Assembly: GCA_965220105.1 (NCBI GenBank)
Contig: OZ244811.1
Span: forward strand, 2,170,001 to 2,234,000
Length of the DNA: 64,000 nt
Origin: Bin87 sp965220105
GTDB lineage: Bacteria > Chloroflexota > Dehalococcoidia > Lucifugimonadales > UBA3495
Reading direction: 5' to 3'
Shown here: positions 15,347 through 23,825 of the stretch, in pieces
How positions within the stretch are numbered: the stretch's first letter is position 1
Layout of the letters: every line of letters begins with the position of its first letter
Made by a program: the position numbers and the translations under genes
The notes under the pieces: model-generated
The model's input: only the letters and a program-made list of their open reading frames with translations
What the model was told of the DNA's origin: nothing
Database searches by the model: none

Positions 15347-17128
15347 CTACTGGGTCGGAGTGATGTACTCGGTGTGGGTGAAGCTGGCGTTGATGTTGCC
15401 TGGCCAGATGTATTCGCCGATGGCGGAGGGGTCTACCACCAATTGGGCGGGCAGCCAGACGATTGGAACCTCCGAATAGAGATCGAACTTCAGGTCGCCC
15501 AGCTGACGCAACGCGTCGGCCTTTACCACCGGGTCCACCGACTGGGTTGCCTTGTCGTACAGGGCATCGGTCATGGGGTCTACAGAGGTGCGCCAGAAGC
15601 CGGCGTCGCCGCTGCGGTTGTAAAACCGCAGGGTGATCTCGGCGGGACGGTAGGTGCCACGGGTGGCGGCCAGGGTGCTGTGGGTCTTGCCGGGACGGTA
15701 GTAATCGGCACGGTAGGACGACCACTCAATGGCCTCCGATTCCACTTCTATGCCGACGTTGGACAGGTAGGTGTAGGCGGCCTCACCCATGGGAATCATC
15801 TCCGGCACGCCGGGTAGCTCGGTAAGGAGCAGCTTTAGCTTGTAACCCTCCTGGCCGGCGTCCTGCAGCAGCTGACGGGCTTTTTCTGGGTCGAAACCGT
15901 ACTTTTGGTCGAATTCCTCGGTCCAGCGGGAATTCCAGCCGGGGAGGGCCGGATGGTATCCCCAAACGGCGTGGGTCCTGCCGATGCCGTCGAAGAGTTG
16001 TCGGTTGATTTCGTCGCGGTCGATGGAGCGGTTAATGGCCTCCCGAACCTTGGGTTCCAGGTGGGGCTCGTCGGCCCGCCAGAAGCAGCCCTCGCTGCCG
16101 TCGACGCAGGGGCCGGCTTCATTGGGGTTGTACACGCCGCCGATAATGAAGGCGATCTGGATGGAGGGCAACTGGCTCTGGATTACCTGCATGCCGGCCG
16201 CCTCGGCGTCGGCGTGCAGTTCGCGGCTCACCTCACCAATCTGCACCTGACCGGTGTTCAGTTGGGCCAGGCGGGTGGTTTCTTCGGGGATCAGGATATA
16301 TTCCATCTCCTCAAAGAATGGCGAACGGCGCCAGTGGTCTGCCACCCGGGAATACAGCAGGTTCACGTCCAGGGCGCGGGACTCGAACTGCCACGGGCCC
16401 ACGCCGGCCGGTTGAGCTTCATAAGACTCGATCCCGTCGGCGTCGTACTGCTCCCTGGAGTAGATGAACAGATTGCCCTGCTGTGCAGAGGCAAAGAAGT
16501 CCACGATGGAATTGGGCTCCAGCAGACTGAACTGGGCGGTATGGTCGTCGAGCGCAACCACGTTGCTGAGCTGTTCTTCCTGGGTTGCGCCAAAGAGCTG
16601 GCGGAACAGACCGGTGTCGGTGGCGATGGCGTCCTCACGAGTGTTGAGGATGAGGCTGTGGGGAACATCGTGAGCGGTGAAGGCCCCCCAGCCACGATTG
16701 AATTCCACGTCGTCGCGTAGGTGGAAAGTCCACTGGGTGCCGTCCTCATTGGCCTCCCACGACGTAGCCAGCCCGGGCACCAGCGAACCGTCGAAGCGGT
16801 CGGTATGCACCAGCGGTTCGGTAAAGGGTCTTACCTGCATGTTGGCGGAAGTTGCGGTACCCAGCCACGTACCAACCAGTTGCTGGATTGGCGGGATGGT
16901 GGCGATGCGGAGGCGGCCGGCCACCGTTTCGATATCCTGGGCCGCGCTGGGGGTGTTGGTCGGTTCGGGGGTTGAGGTGGCAACTACGGTGGCCACGGGC
17001 GTGGGCGGTTCCGAAGGTTCGGTCGGAGCCACCATAGTGGCGGTCTCTTCGCCGGCGCCGCCACAGGCGACGAAAAGCATCATAGCGATGGCTACCCCGG
17101 CCATGATCAAATAACGCGTTGTCAGCAA
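15347..17128 (-). CDS. Family 5 extracellular solute-binding lipoprotein (DppA/OppA type), copy 4
   Basis: The TTG start at 17128 has GGGAGG eight bases upstream. The 593-aa protein has a signal peptide with lipobox FVAC (residues about 19-22), a Pro/Thr/Ser-rich linker (TPEPTNTPSAAQ), then the SBP_bac_5 domain. Shared landmarks are RPFTEPLVHTDRFDGSLVPGLA, DDVEFNRGWGAFTAHDVPHS, the cysteine pair in CVDGSEGCFW, LPGWNSRW, and the C-terminal NINASFTHTEYITP. It presents peptides or similar ligands to the DppBC-type permease encoded downstream. It has its own promoter and terminator, so it is a separate transcription unit. Ligand unknown. Confidence 0.9.
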   Translation of the reverse strand: MLTTRYLIMAGVAIAMMLFVACGGAGEETATMVAPTEPSEPPTPVATVVATSTPEPTNTPSAAQDIETVAGRLRIATIPPIQQLVGTWLGTATSANMQVRPFTEPLVHTDRFDGSLVPGLATSWEANEDGTQWTFHLRDDVEFNRGWGAFTAHDVPHSLILNTREDAIATDTGLFRQLFGATQEEQLSNVVALDDHTAQFSLLEPNSIVDFFASAQQGNLFIYSREQYDADGIESYEAQPAGVGPWQFESRALDVNLLYSRVADHWRRSPFFEEMEYILIPEETTRLAQLNTGQVQIGEVSRELHADAEAAGMQVIQSQLPSIQIAFIIGGVYNPNEAGPCVDGSEGCFWRADEPHLEPKVREAINRSIDRDEINRQLFDGIGRTHAVWGYHPALPGWNSRWTEEFDQKYGFDPEKARQLLQDAGQEGYKLKLLLTELPGVPEMIPMGEAAYTYLSNVGIEVESEAIEWSSYRADYYRPGKTHSTLAATRGTYRPAEITLRFYNRSGDAGFWRTSVDPMTDALYDKATQSVDPVVKADALRQLGDLKFDLYSEVPIVWLPAQLVVDPSAIGEYIWPGNINASFTHTEYITPTQ

Positions 17129-17217
17129 GATTCATTCCTCCCAGGTTCGTAGCACATCTCAATTCGTAATCTTTGTGCCGCACCAAAATTGATGGGCAAT
17201 TTTTGAGTCTGCCGGAC

Positions 17218-17246
17218 ATTGTAAGCGAATACCCTGCAAACTGCAC
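17218..17246 (-). promoter_or_regulatory. Promoter of binding-protein copy 4 (array motif)
   Basis: Minus strand reads GTGCAGT (17246-17240), 16 bases, TACAAT (17223-17218), 90 bases before the start codon. The same GTGCANN-N16-hexamer layout precedes all four paralogues. Confidence 0.65.
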
Positions 17247-17347
17247 CGATTGCCGACGCAAAATTCCTTGCTTATAGCAATGCACGCCGCAAAGCGATGG
17301 AAGTTACCGGGACAGATTCTGGCGCAACGCCGGCCATCAATAACGAA

Positions 17348-17389
17348 AAATATCCCGCCTCCGAGTCAAAACCCGGAGGCGGGATATTT
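17348..17389 (-). terminator. Intrinsic terminator of the 17414-19231 binding-protein gene
   Basis: A 16-bp perfect stem (AAATATCCCGCCTCCG with its complement) and 10-base loop, followed by T residues on the minus strand. Confidence 0.85.
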
Positions 17390-17413
17390 GGGTGGCCAAG
17401 TGTGATGTCGGCC

Positions 17414-19231
17414 TTACTGGGCTGGCGTGATGTACTCGGTGTGGGTGAAGCTGGCGTTGATGCTGCCGGGCCAAACGTACTCTCCGATTTCCTTCGGGTC
17501 TACCACAATCTGGGCCGGCAACCACACGATGGGAACCATGGAGTAGAGGTCGAAATTGAGGTCGCCAATTTGCTGCAATGCGTCCGTTTTGACTGCCGCA
17601 TCCACTGATTGAGTGGCCGTGTCGTAGAGAACGTCGGTCATGGGGTCGACGGAGGTGCGGAAGAACCCGGTAGGGCCGCTGCGGTTGTAGAAGCGGAGGG
17701 TAATTTCCGCCGGGCGATACGTGCCCCGACTCGCGGCGATGACACCGTGGAGCTTGCCGGGCCGGTAGTAATTGGCCCGGTAGGAAGACCATTCGATAGC
17801 CTCCGATTCCACATCTATACCCACGTTACGCAGGTAGGAGTACGCCGCTTCGCCCATGGGGATCATTTCCGGCGCGCCGGGTAGTTCGGTGAGGAGAAGC
17901 TTGAGCTGGTACCCCTCCTGGCCGGCTTCTTTGAGCAATTGGCGGGCCTTCTCCGGATCGAAGCCGTATTTCTCGTCGTGCTCCTCGCTCCAGCGGGGGT
18001 TCCAGCCAGGCAATGACGGATGGAATCCCCAAGCGGGGTGGGGTTGCCCGATGCCGCCGAAAAGTTGCTCGTTGATTTCGTCCCGGTTGATGGCGCGATT
18101 GATGGCCTCGCGCACCAGGGGGTCCGAGTGAGGTTCGTCAGGCTGCCAGAAGCAGCCTTCGCTGCCGTCGGCACAGGGCCCGGCCTCCTCGGGGTTGTAG
18201 ACGCCGCCGATGACGAAACCAATCTGGATCGCCGGAAGCTGGCTTTCAATTACCTTCAATCCTGATCCCACGGCGTCGCCGTGAAGCTCGCGGCTCACTT
18301 CTCCAATCTGCACCTGGCCCGTTCGGAGTTGGGCTAGGCGGGTGTTCTCTTCAGGAATCAGGATGAGTTCCAGCTCTTCAAAGAACGGTGAACGACGCCA
18401 GTGATCCGCCACCCGGGAGTAAAGCAGGTTGACATCCAGCGTGCGTTCCTCGAATTGCCACGGTCCTACGCCCCCGGGCAGTGCGTCATAACTCTCGATA
18501 CCTTCCTTATCGAATTGGGCTTTGGAGTATATGAACAGACTACCCTGCTGCGCCGAGGCGATAAAGTCCACGATAGAGTTTGGGGTTACCAGGTTGAACT
18601 GGACGGTGTTGTCATCCAGGGCGAGGAGGTTGTTCGCCTGCTCCTCCTGGGTTTGGCCGAATAGCTCGCGGAATAAGCCCGTATCGGTGGCGATGGCGTC
18701 CTCACGAGTGTTGAGCATGACGCTGTGGGGTACGTCGTGGGCGGTGAAGAGCCCCCAACCACGGTTGAATTCCACATCGTCGCGCAGGTGGAACGTCCAC
18801 TGGGTGCCATCGTCGTTGGCCTCCCACGAGGTGGCCAGGCCGGGTACCAGGGAACCGTCGAAACGGTCGGTGTGCACCAGGGGATCGGTGAAGGGGCGCA
18901 CCTGCATGTTTGCGGAAGTGGTTGTGCCCAGCCAAGTGCCAACGAGCTGCTGGATGGGCGGGATCGTAGCGATCCTGAGTCGGCCTCCCAACGCGGTCGT
19001 TTCCTGCGCGGCGGTGGGCGTGTTGGTGGGCCGGGGGGTGGCGGTGGCGACGAAGGTGGGCACCGGCGTCATCGGCGACGACAATGTGGGTGGTGCCGAA
19101 GTGGCTGCCTGTTGTTGGTCCGATTGGGTCGCATCGCCTGGTGCGCCTACTTCTCCAACGCCACACCCTACGACGAAAAGCGCAAAGACCATGCACAATA
19201 AAGCGATTGGCAATTTGGTCAAGCGATTCAT
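17414..19231 (-). CDS. Family 5 extracellular solute-binding lipoprotein, copy 3
   Basis: ATG at 19231 (MNRLTKLPIALLCMVFALF) is preceded by GGAGG; the upstream in-frame ATG at 19288 has no good ribosome site. The 605-aa protein has lipobox VVGC, a Thr/Pro-rich linker with RPTNTPTAAQ, then the same SBP_bac_5 domain as its neighbours (FNRGWGLFTAHDVPHS, CADGSEGCFW, LPGWNPRW, SINASFTHTEYITP). Divergence from the other copies is spread across the whole domain, so it is an older duplicate than copies 1 and 2 are to each other at their 3' ends. It is flanked by its own promoter and terminator. Confidence 0.9.
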   Translation of the reverse strand: MNRLTKLPIALLCMVFALFVVGCGVGEVGAPGDATQSDQQQAATSAPPTLSSPMTPVPTFVATATPRPTNTPTAAQETTALGGRLRIATIPPIQQLVGTWLGTTTSANMQVRPFTDPLVHTDRFDGSLVPGLATSWEANDDGTQWTFHLRDDVEFNRGWGLFTAHDVPHSVMLNTREDAIATDTGLFRELFGQTQEEQANNLLALDDNTVQFNLVTPNSIVDFIASAQQGSLFIYSKAQFDKEGIESYDALPGGVGPWQFEERTLDVNLLYSRVADHWRRSPFFEELELILIPEENTRLAQLRTGQVQIGEVSRELHGDAVGSGLKVIESQLPAIQIGFVIGGVYNPEEAGPCADGSEGCFWQPDEPHSDPLVREAINRAINRDEINEQLFGGIGQPHPAWGFHPSLPGWNPRWSEEHDEKYGFDPEKARQLLKEAGQEGYQLKLLLTELPGAPEMIPMGEAAYSYLRNVGIDVESEAIEWSSYRANYYRPGKLHGVIAASRGTYRPAEITLRFYNRSGPTGFFRTSVDPMTDVLYDTATQSVDAAVKTDALQQIGDLNFDLYSMVPIVWLPAQIVVDPKEIGEYVWPGSINASFTHTEYITPAQ

Positions 19232-19320
19232 GAAATTAACCTCCATTGTCAATGTCACGTCGATATTCGTAGCGTTCAGGCAAACCAAGCCTGTTTACTA
19301 CAATTTTATTGATTCAGAAC

Positions 19321-19349
19321 ATTGTAATCGTAATCTGGAACGATTGCAC
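19321..19349 (-). promoter_or_regulatory. Promoter of binding-protein copy 3 (array motif)
   Basis: Minus strand GTGCAAT (19349-19343), 16 bases, TACAAT (19326-19321), about 90 bases before ATG 19231. Confidence 0.65.
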
Positions 19350-19430
19350 GTATTTGACTCAATGCCTTATCCATATCGCAAAAGAATGGGTGCAATTCGT
19401 CGATACTTCGGGGCCAATAGTATTGAGCGC

Positions 19431-19467
19431 AAAAACCCCGCCTCCGGTTGTTGTTCCGGGGGCGGGG
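19431..19467 (-). terminator. Intrinsic terminator of the 19495-21303 binding-protein gene
   Basis: The 12-bp stem CCCCGCCTCCGG (19436-19447) pairs with CCGGGGGCGGGG (19456-19467) with one mismatch; on the minus strand it is followed by TTTTT. Confidence 0.85.
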
Positions 19468-19494
19468 TGACGGTAACCGGGTGTAACGTCGGCG

Positions 19495-21303
19495 CTACCG
19501 GGCCGGCGTGATGTACTCGGTGTGTGTGAAGCTGGCGTTGATGTTGCCCGGCCAAACGTATTCACCGATCACCTCGGGATCGATAAGCACCTGGGCCGGC
19601 AGCCAGACGATGGGCGCTTCCGAATACAGGTCGAACTTGAGGTCGCCCAGCTCTTGTAGGGCGTCGTGTTTAGCCTGGGGGTCCATGGAGCGGGTGGCCA
19701 GGTCGTACAACGAGTCGGTGCGCGGGTCAACGGAGGTGCGCCAGAACCCGGTGGGGCCGCTGCGGTTGTAACTCCGCACCGTTATCTCCGCCGGGCGGTA
19801 GGTGCCGCGGGTGGCGGCGAGAGTGCCGTGGGTCCTGCTGGGCCGGTAGTAGTCGGCCCGGTAGGTGGACCATTCGACGGCTTCCGACGTTACGTCGATG
19901 CCGACGTTGGCCATGTAGGTGTAGGCGGCTTCACCCATGGGAATCATCTCCGGGACGCCGGGCAGCTCGGTGAGGAGGAGCTTGAGCTTGTAACCGACTT
20001 GATCTGCCTCTTCCAGTAACTCCCGTGCCCGTTCCGGATCGAAGCCGTACGTTTCATCGTATTCTTCCAGCCAACGGGGGTTCCAACCGGGGAGAGCCGG
20101 GTGATAACCCCACACGGCGTGGGGCTGGCCGATGCCACCAAAAAGCTGTTCGTTGATTTCATTGCGGTCGATGGCCCGGTTGATGGCCTCGCGCACTCGC
20201 GGGTCAAGGTGGGGTTCATCGGGTTGGTAGAAGCAACGCTCGCCACCGTCGGCGCAGTCGTTGGGCGCCTCGGGGTTGTACACGCCGCCGATGATAAACC
20301 CTACCTGAATGGACGGCAATTCGCTCTGGAGGACCACCAGTCCGCTACTGATGGCGTCCTCGTGGAGTTCGCGGCTGATCGTGCTGATCTGCACCTGGCC
20401 GGTTTTCAGTTGAGCGAACCGGGTATTCTCTTCGGGAATGAGGACGAATTCGAGCTCTTCAAAGAAGGGAGAGCGGCGCCAGTGGTCATTGACGCGCGAG
20501 TACAGCAGGTTAACGTCCAGGGTGCGTTCTTCAAACTGCCAGGGTCCGACGCCGGCCGGTTGGGTGTCGTAGCCAGCCATGCCCTCTGCCTCGAACTGCG
20601 CCTTGGAGTACATGAAGAAGTTGCCCTGTTGGGCGGAGGCGAAGAAATCGACGATGGAGTTTGGCTCCAGCAGGTTGAATTCGACGGTGCTGTCGTCCAG
20701 GGCGACGACGTTGTTCTGCAGAATTTCCGGGGTACCGCCGAAAAGCTGGCGGAACAGGCCCGTGTCGGTGGCAATGGCGGCTTCCTGAACGAGCAGCCCG
20801 CCGCTGTGGGGCACGTCGTGGGCGGTGAATGGACTCCAGCCGCGCTGGAACTCCACGTCGTCCCGCAGATGGAAAGTCCATTTGGTACCGTCGTCGTTGG
20901 CTTCCCAGGACGTGGCGAGGCCAGGGACCAGAGAGCCGTCAAAACGATCGGTGTGGACCAGCGGATCGGTGAACGGGCGTACCTGGGTATTAGCCGCGGT
21001 GGTAGTCCCCAGCCAGCCGCCAACCAGTTGTTGCACGGGCGGGATGGACGCGATACGGAGTCTGGTGGCAACGGAGGTTACATCCTGGGCCGACGATGGC
21101 GTGTTGGTGGGCCGAGGCGTGGCGGTGGCGACCACCGTTGCCGCCGGGGCGGCCGGCTGAGACGCCGGGGTGGTGGCGTCCTGGGCGGGAGCGGGCGTGT
21201 CTGCTGCCACGGGAGCAGACTCTTCAGTCGTAGCGCCTCCGCATGCGATTCCCAATATTAGCAGGGCGATCGCCACGAGCGGCAGGATTACCGCCTTCAA
21301 CAT
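19495..21303 (-). CDS. Family 5 extracellular solute-binding lipoprotein, copy 2
   Basis: ATG at 21303 (MLKAVILPLVAIALLILGIAC) is preceded by GGAGGTACGAAGC. The 602-aa protein has lipobox GIAC, a Pro/Ala/Thr linker with RPTNTPSSAQ, then SBP_bac_5. Landmarks are FQRGWSPFTAHDVPHS, CADGGERCFYQPDEPH, LPGWNPRW and NINASFTHTEYITPAR. The last ~100 codons are almost identical to copy 1, with 269 consecutive identical bases (19496-19764), while the rest has diverged, pointing to gene conversion. It has its own promoter and terminator. Ligand probably a peptide; not provable here. Confidence 0.9.
   Translation of the reverse strand: MLKAVILPLVAIALLILGIACGGATTEESAPVAADTPAPAQDATTPASQPAAPAATVVATATPRPTNTPSSAQDVTSVATRLRIASIPPVQQLVGGWLGTTTAANTQVRPFTDPLVHTDRFDGSLVPGLATSWEANDDGTKWTFHLRDDVEFQRGWSPFTAHDVPHSGGLLVQEAAIATDTGLFRQLFGGTPEILQNNVVALDDSTVEFNLLEPNSIVDFFASAQQGNFFMYSKAQFEAEGMAGYDTQPAGVGPWQFEERTLDVNLLYSRVNDHWRRSPFFEELEFVLIPEENTRFAQLKTGQVQISTISRELHEDAISSGLVVLQSELPSIQVGFIIGGVYNPEAPNDCADGGERCFYQPDEPHLDPRVREAINRAIDRNEINEQLFGGIGQPHAVWGYHPALPGWNPRWLEEYDETYGFDPERARELLEEADQVGYKLKLLLTELPGVPEMIPMGEAAYTYMANVGIDVTSEAVEWSTYRADYYRPSRTHGTLAATRGTYRPAEITVRSYNRSGPTGFWRTSVDPRTDSLYDLATRSMDPQAKHDALQELGDLKFDLYSEAPIVWLPAQVLIDPEVIGEYVWPGNINASFTHTEYITPAR
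19496..19764. repeat. 269-bp direct repeat, first copy (identical to 21545-21813)
   Basis: Every base from 19496 to 19764 matches 21545-21813 (offset 2049). Two single differences follow (19765 and 19771), then about 45 more matching bases. It covers the 3' ends of two paralogous genes, including stop codons. Confidence 0.9.
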
Positions 21304-21393
21304 GCTTCGTACCTCCAAGGCGTAAACAGCAACATAAAGGGAATTGCAGATGCCAATCCAGTCTTAATTAGTGGAAAATGTGCCCCGAGGTGC

Positions 21394-21422
21394 ATTGCAG
21401 GCGTTTATCGGAACGAATGCAC
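21394..21422 (-). promoter_or_regulatory. Promoter of binding-protein copy 2 (array motif)
   Basis: Minus strand GTGCATT (21422-21416), 16 bases, TGCAAT (21399-21394), about 91 bases before ATG 21303. The -10 hexamer is the weakest of the four. Confidence 0.55.
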
Positions 21423-21485
21423 GTAATACTGCTGAATACGATAACAAATATACAATTCGTCGGCGTTTTGTACCCATCAATAGTT

Positions 21486-21515
21486 AACGCCGCCGGAATC
21501 TGACCCGGCGGCGTT
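21486..21515 (-). terminator. Hairpin terminator of the 21544-23349 binding-protein gene
   Basis: Stem AACGCCGCCGG/CCGGCGGCGTT (11 bp, perfect) with an 8-base loop; only a weak T-rich tail (AACTATT) follows on the minus strand. Confidence 0.7.
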
Positions 21516-21543
21516 ATTCTGGCGGCAGCCCGTGAACGTGAAA

Positions 21544-23349
21544 TTACCGGGCCGGCGTGATGTACTCGGTGTGTGTGAAGCTGGCGTTGATGTTGCCCGG
21601 CCAAACGTATTCACCGATCACCTCGGGATCGATAAGCACCTGGGCCGGCAGCCAGACGATGGGCGCTTCCGAATACAGGTCGAACTTGAGGTCGCCCAGC
21701 TCTTGTAGGGCGTCGTGTTTAGCCTGGGGGTCCATGGAGCGGGTGGCCAGGTCGTACAACGAGTCGGTGCGCGGGTCAACGGAGGTGCGCCAGAACCCGG
21801 TGGGGCCGCTGCGATTGTAGCTCCGCACCGTTATCTCCGCCGGGCGGTAGGTGCCGCGGGTGGCGGCAATGGTGCCGTGGGTGCGCCCAGGGCGGTAGTA
21901 GTTAGCCCGATAGGTGGACCATTCGATCGCTTCCGATTCCACATCGATGCCTACGTTGGACAGGTAAGTGTACGCCGCCTCGCCCATGGGAATCATCTCC
22001 GGGACGCCGGGCAGTTCGGTGAGAAGGATCTTGAGCTTGTAGTCCAGGTGGCCCGATTCCTCCAGCAGTTGGCGGGCTCGCTCCGGGTCGAAGCCATATT
22101 TCTCGTCGAACTCGTCCAACCAACGGGGATTCCAACCCGGCAACGCCGGATGGTAACCCCAGACCACGTGGGGCTGGCCGATGCCGGCGAAGAGCTGCTC
22201 GTTGATTTCGTCCCTGTTGAGAGCACGGTTGATGGCCTCCCGCACCCTGGGGTCCAGGTGTGGCTCGTCGGGTTGGTAGAAGCAACGCTCACCGCCGTCG
22301 GCGCAGTCATTGGGCACCTCCGGGTTGAAGACGCCACCGATGATGAAGGACACCTGGTAGGAAGGCAGTTCGCTTTGTACCACCTTCAGGCCGGAGCCGA
22401 TGGCGTCGGCGTGAAGCTCGCGGCTCACCTCTCCCACCTGCACCTGGCCGGTCTTCAGCTGGGCCAGGCGCGTGTTCTCCTCCGGAATCAGGACCCATTC
22501 CAGCTCTTGGAAGAACGGGGTGCGCCGCCAATGGTCCTCCACCCTGCTGTAGAGCAGGTTTACGTCCAGGGTTCGTTCCTCGAACTGCCATGGCCCGACG
22601 CCGGCGGGGAGGGTGTTGTATCCCTCCAGCCCCTCTGCCTCAAACTGGGCCAGGGAGTACATGAACTGGTTTCCCTGCTGAGCGGTGGCGAAGAAATCGA
22701 CGATGGAGTTGGGAACCAGCACGTTGAACTGGACGGTGCTGTCATCCAGCGCCACCACGTTTTCAAGGACCTCGTCATAGGTTTCCCCGAATAGTTGGCG
22801 GTAAATGCCAGTATCGCTGGCGATGGCGTCTTCCATCGAGATCAGGCCGGTGCTGTGTGGTACATCGTGGGCGCTGAAGGTACCCCAGCCTCGTTGGAAT
22901 TCCACATCGTCCCGCAGATGGAAAGTCCACTGAGTGCCGTCTTCGCTGGCCTCCCAGGACGTGGCCAGACCGGGCACCAGGGAGCCGTCGAAACGGTCGG
23001 TGTGCACCAGCGGGTCGGTGAAGGGGCGTACCTGGGTGTTGGCCGACGTGGTGGTTCCCAGCCACGATTCCACCAACTGTTGCACCGGCGGCACCGTGGC
23101 GATGCGCAGGCGCCCGGCCACCTCGGTGATCTCTTGGGCGGCGCTGGGGGTGTTGGTCGGTCGCGGCGTGGCGGTGGCTACCACGGTTGGCCGCGCCGCC
23201 GCCGCCGGCACCGCCGTTGCGGGCTGGGACTGGTCGCTGGCAGGAGCGGACTCCCCGGGAGTGGTATCTTCACCAGCGCCGCCGCAGGCAACCAGGAAGA
23301 TGGTCAACGCGAGGGAGGCGGCGATCAGGAAAACAGATGACTTGAGCAT
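21544..23349 (-). CDS. Family 5 extracellular solute-binding lipoprotein, copy 1
   Basis: ATG at 23349 (MLKSSVFLIAASLALTIFLVAC) is preceded by GGAGGTACAAAA. The 601-aa protein has lipobox LVAC, linker with RPTNTPSAAQ, then SBP_bac_5 (FQRGWGTFSAHDVPHS, CADGGERCFYQPDEPH, LPGWNPRW, NINASFTHTEYITPAR). It is the first gene of the reverse-strand array and has the best promoter (TATAAT). The 3' end is identical at DNA level to copy 2. The protein should be tethered outside the membrane and deliver ligand to the DppBC-type permease. Confidence 0.9.
   Translation of the reverse strand: MLKSSVFLIAASLALTIFLVACGGAGEDTTPGESAPASDQSQPATAVPAAAARPTVVATATPRPTNTPSAAQEITEVAGRLRIATVPPVQQLVESWLGTTTSANTQVRPFTDPLVHTDRFDGSLVPGLATSWEASEDGTQWTFHLRDDVEFQRGWGTFSAHDVPHSTGLISMEDAIASDTGIYRQLFGETYDEVLENVVALDDSTVQFNVLVPNSIVDFFATAQQGNQFMYSLAQFEAEGLEGYNTLPAGVGPWQFEERTLDVNLLYSRVEDHWRRTPFFQELEWVLIPEENTRLAQLKTGQVQVGEVSRELHADAIGSGLKVVQSELPSYQVSFIIGGVFNPEVPNDCADGGERCFYQPDEPHLDPRVREAINRALNRDEINEQLFAGIGQPHVVWGYHPALPGWNPRWLDEFDEKYGFDPERARQLLEESGHLDYKLKILLTELPGVPEMIPMGEAAYTYLSNVGIDVESEAIEWSTYRANYYRPGRTHGTIAATRGTYRPAEITVRSYNRSGPTGFWRTSVDPRTDSLYDLATRSMDPQAKHDALQELGDLKFDLYSEAPIVWLPAQVLIDPEVIGEYVWPGNINASFTHTEYITPAR
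21545..21813. repeat. 269-bp direct repeat, second copy
   Basis: Identical to 19496-19764; see that entry. It includes the stop codon of copy 1 and about 89 codons upstream of it. Confidence 0.9.
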
Positions 23350-23418
23350 TTTTGTACCTCCAAGCCCTGCTTAGTTGGCAGAGCGAGATAAAGTGCGCAA
23401 ATGGTTCTGATTACATTG

Positions 23419-23436
23419 GAATTCCTCGGAATTCCG
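23419..23436. promoter_or_regulatory. Paired GGAATTCC palindromes in the leader of copy 1
   Basis: The palindromic octamer GGAATTCC occurs at 23419-23426 and 23429-23436, separated by TC, just downstream of the predicted -10 (23447-23452 on the minus strand). Position fits an operator, but no regulator is known and the other copies lack it. Confidence 0.3.
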
Positions 23437-23446
23437 ACGGTTGAGA

Positions 23447-23475
23447 ATTATAGACGGAAATTGACTCGGGTGCAC
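23447..23475 (-). promoter_or_regulatory. Promoter of binding-protein copy 1 (array motif)
   Basis: Minus strand GTGCACC (23475-23469), 16 bases, TATAAT (23452-23447), about 98 bases before ATG 23349. Confidence 0.7.
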
Positions 23476-23825
23476 CCCTCCATAGACATAATATGGCGAC
23501 AACCTCGTGATTGCCTGCGCGTTATAGGTAAACCCTGTTAATTGCGGGAATATTGTGACAGTCAGCAACGGGATGTCGTGCGATGGAGCATCGTCGGGAT
23601 TGTGGCGCTCAGAGGGACCGGTCGACGGATCCCGTAAATCCCCTCAACCAAATAATGCCCAAGCCGACCGCTGTTCTTCACGCTCGGGTTCGACGGGCGG
23701 GTGGTCTGTCGGCCGGCGTCGGCGGTTGCCCTCTCACTGGCCAGGCAGCGAGACCGCCACGATGGCAAGGGAAATGGGACGCGTAACGGGCGTGCGTCGG
23801 CGCCGCGCTCCCGGCGTTGAGAGAC
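23476..23825. other. Noncoding stretch between binding-protein array and PcrA gene
   Basis: No convincing gene: the open frames are arginine/proline-rich shadows without ribosome sites. The part next to the array (to about 23560) is AT-richer. No terminator with a T-run was found after the helicase gene that ends at 23826. Confidence 0.4.

Noticed and set aside
20101..21261. Long + strand frames opposite the binding-protein genes
   Set aside because: They recur at the same place opposite each paralogue, so they only mirror the real genes.
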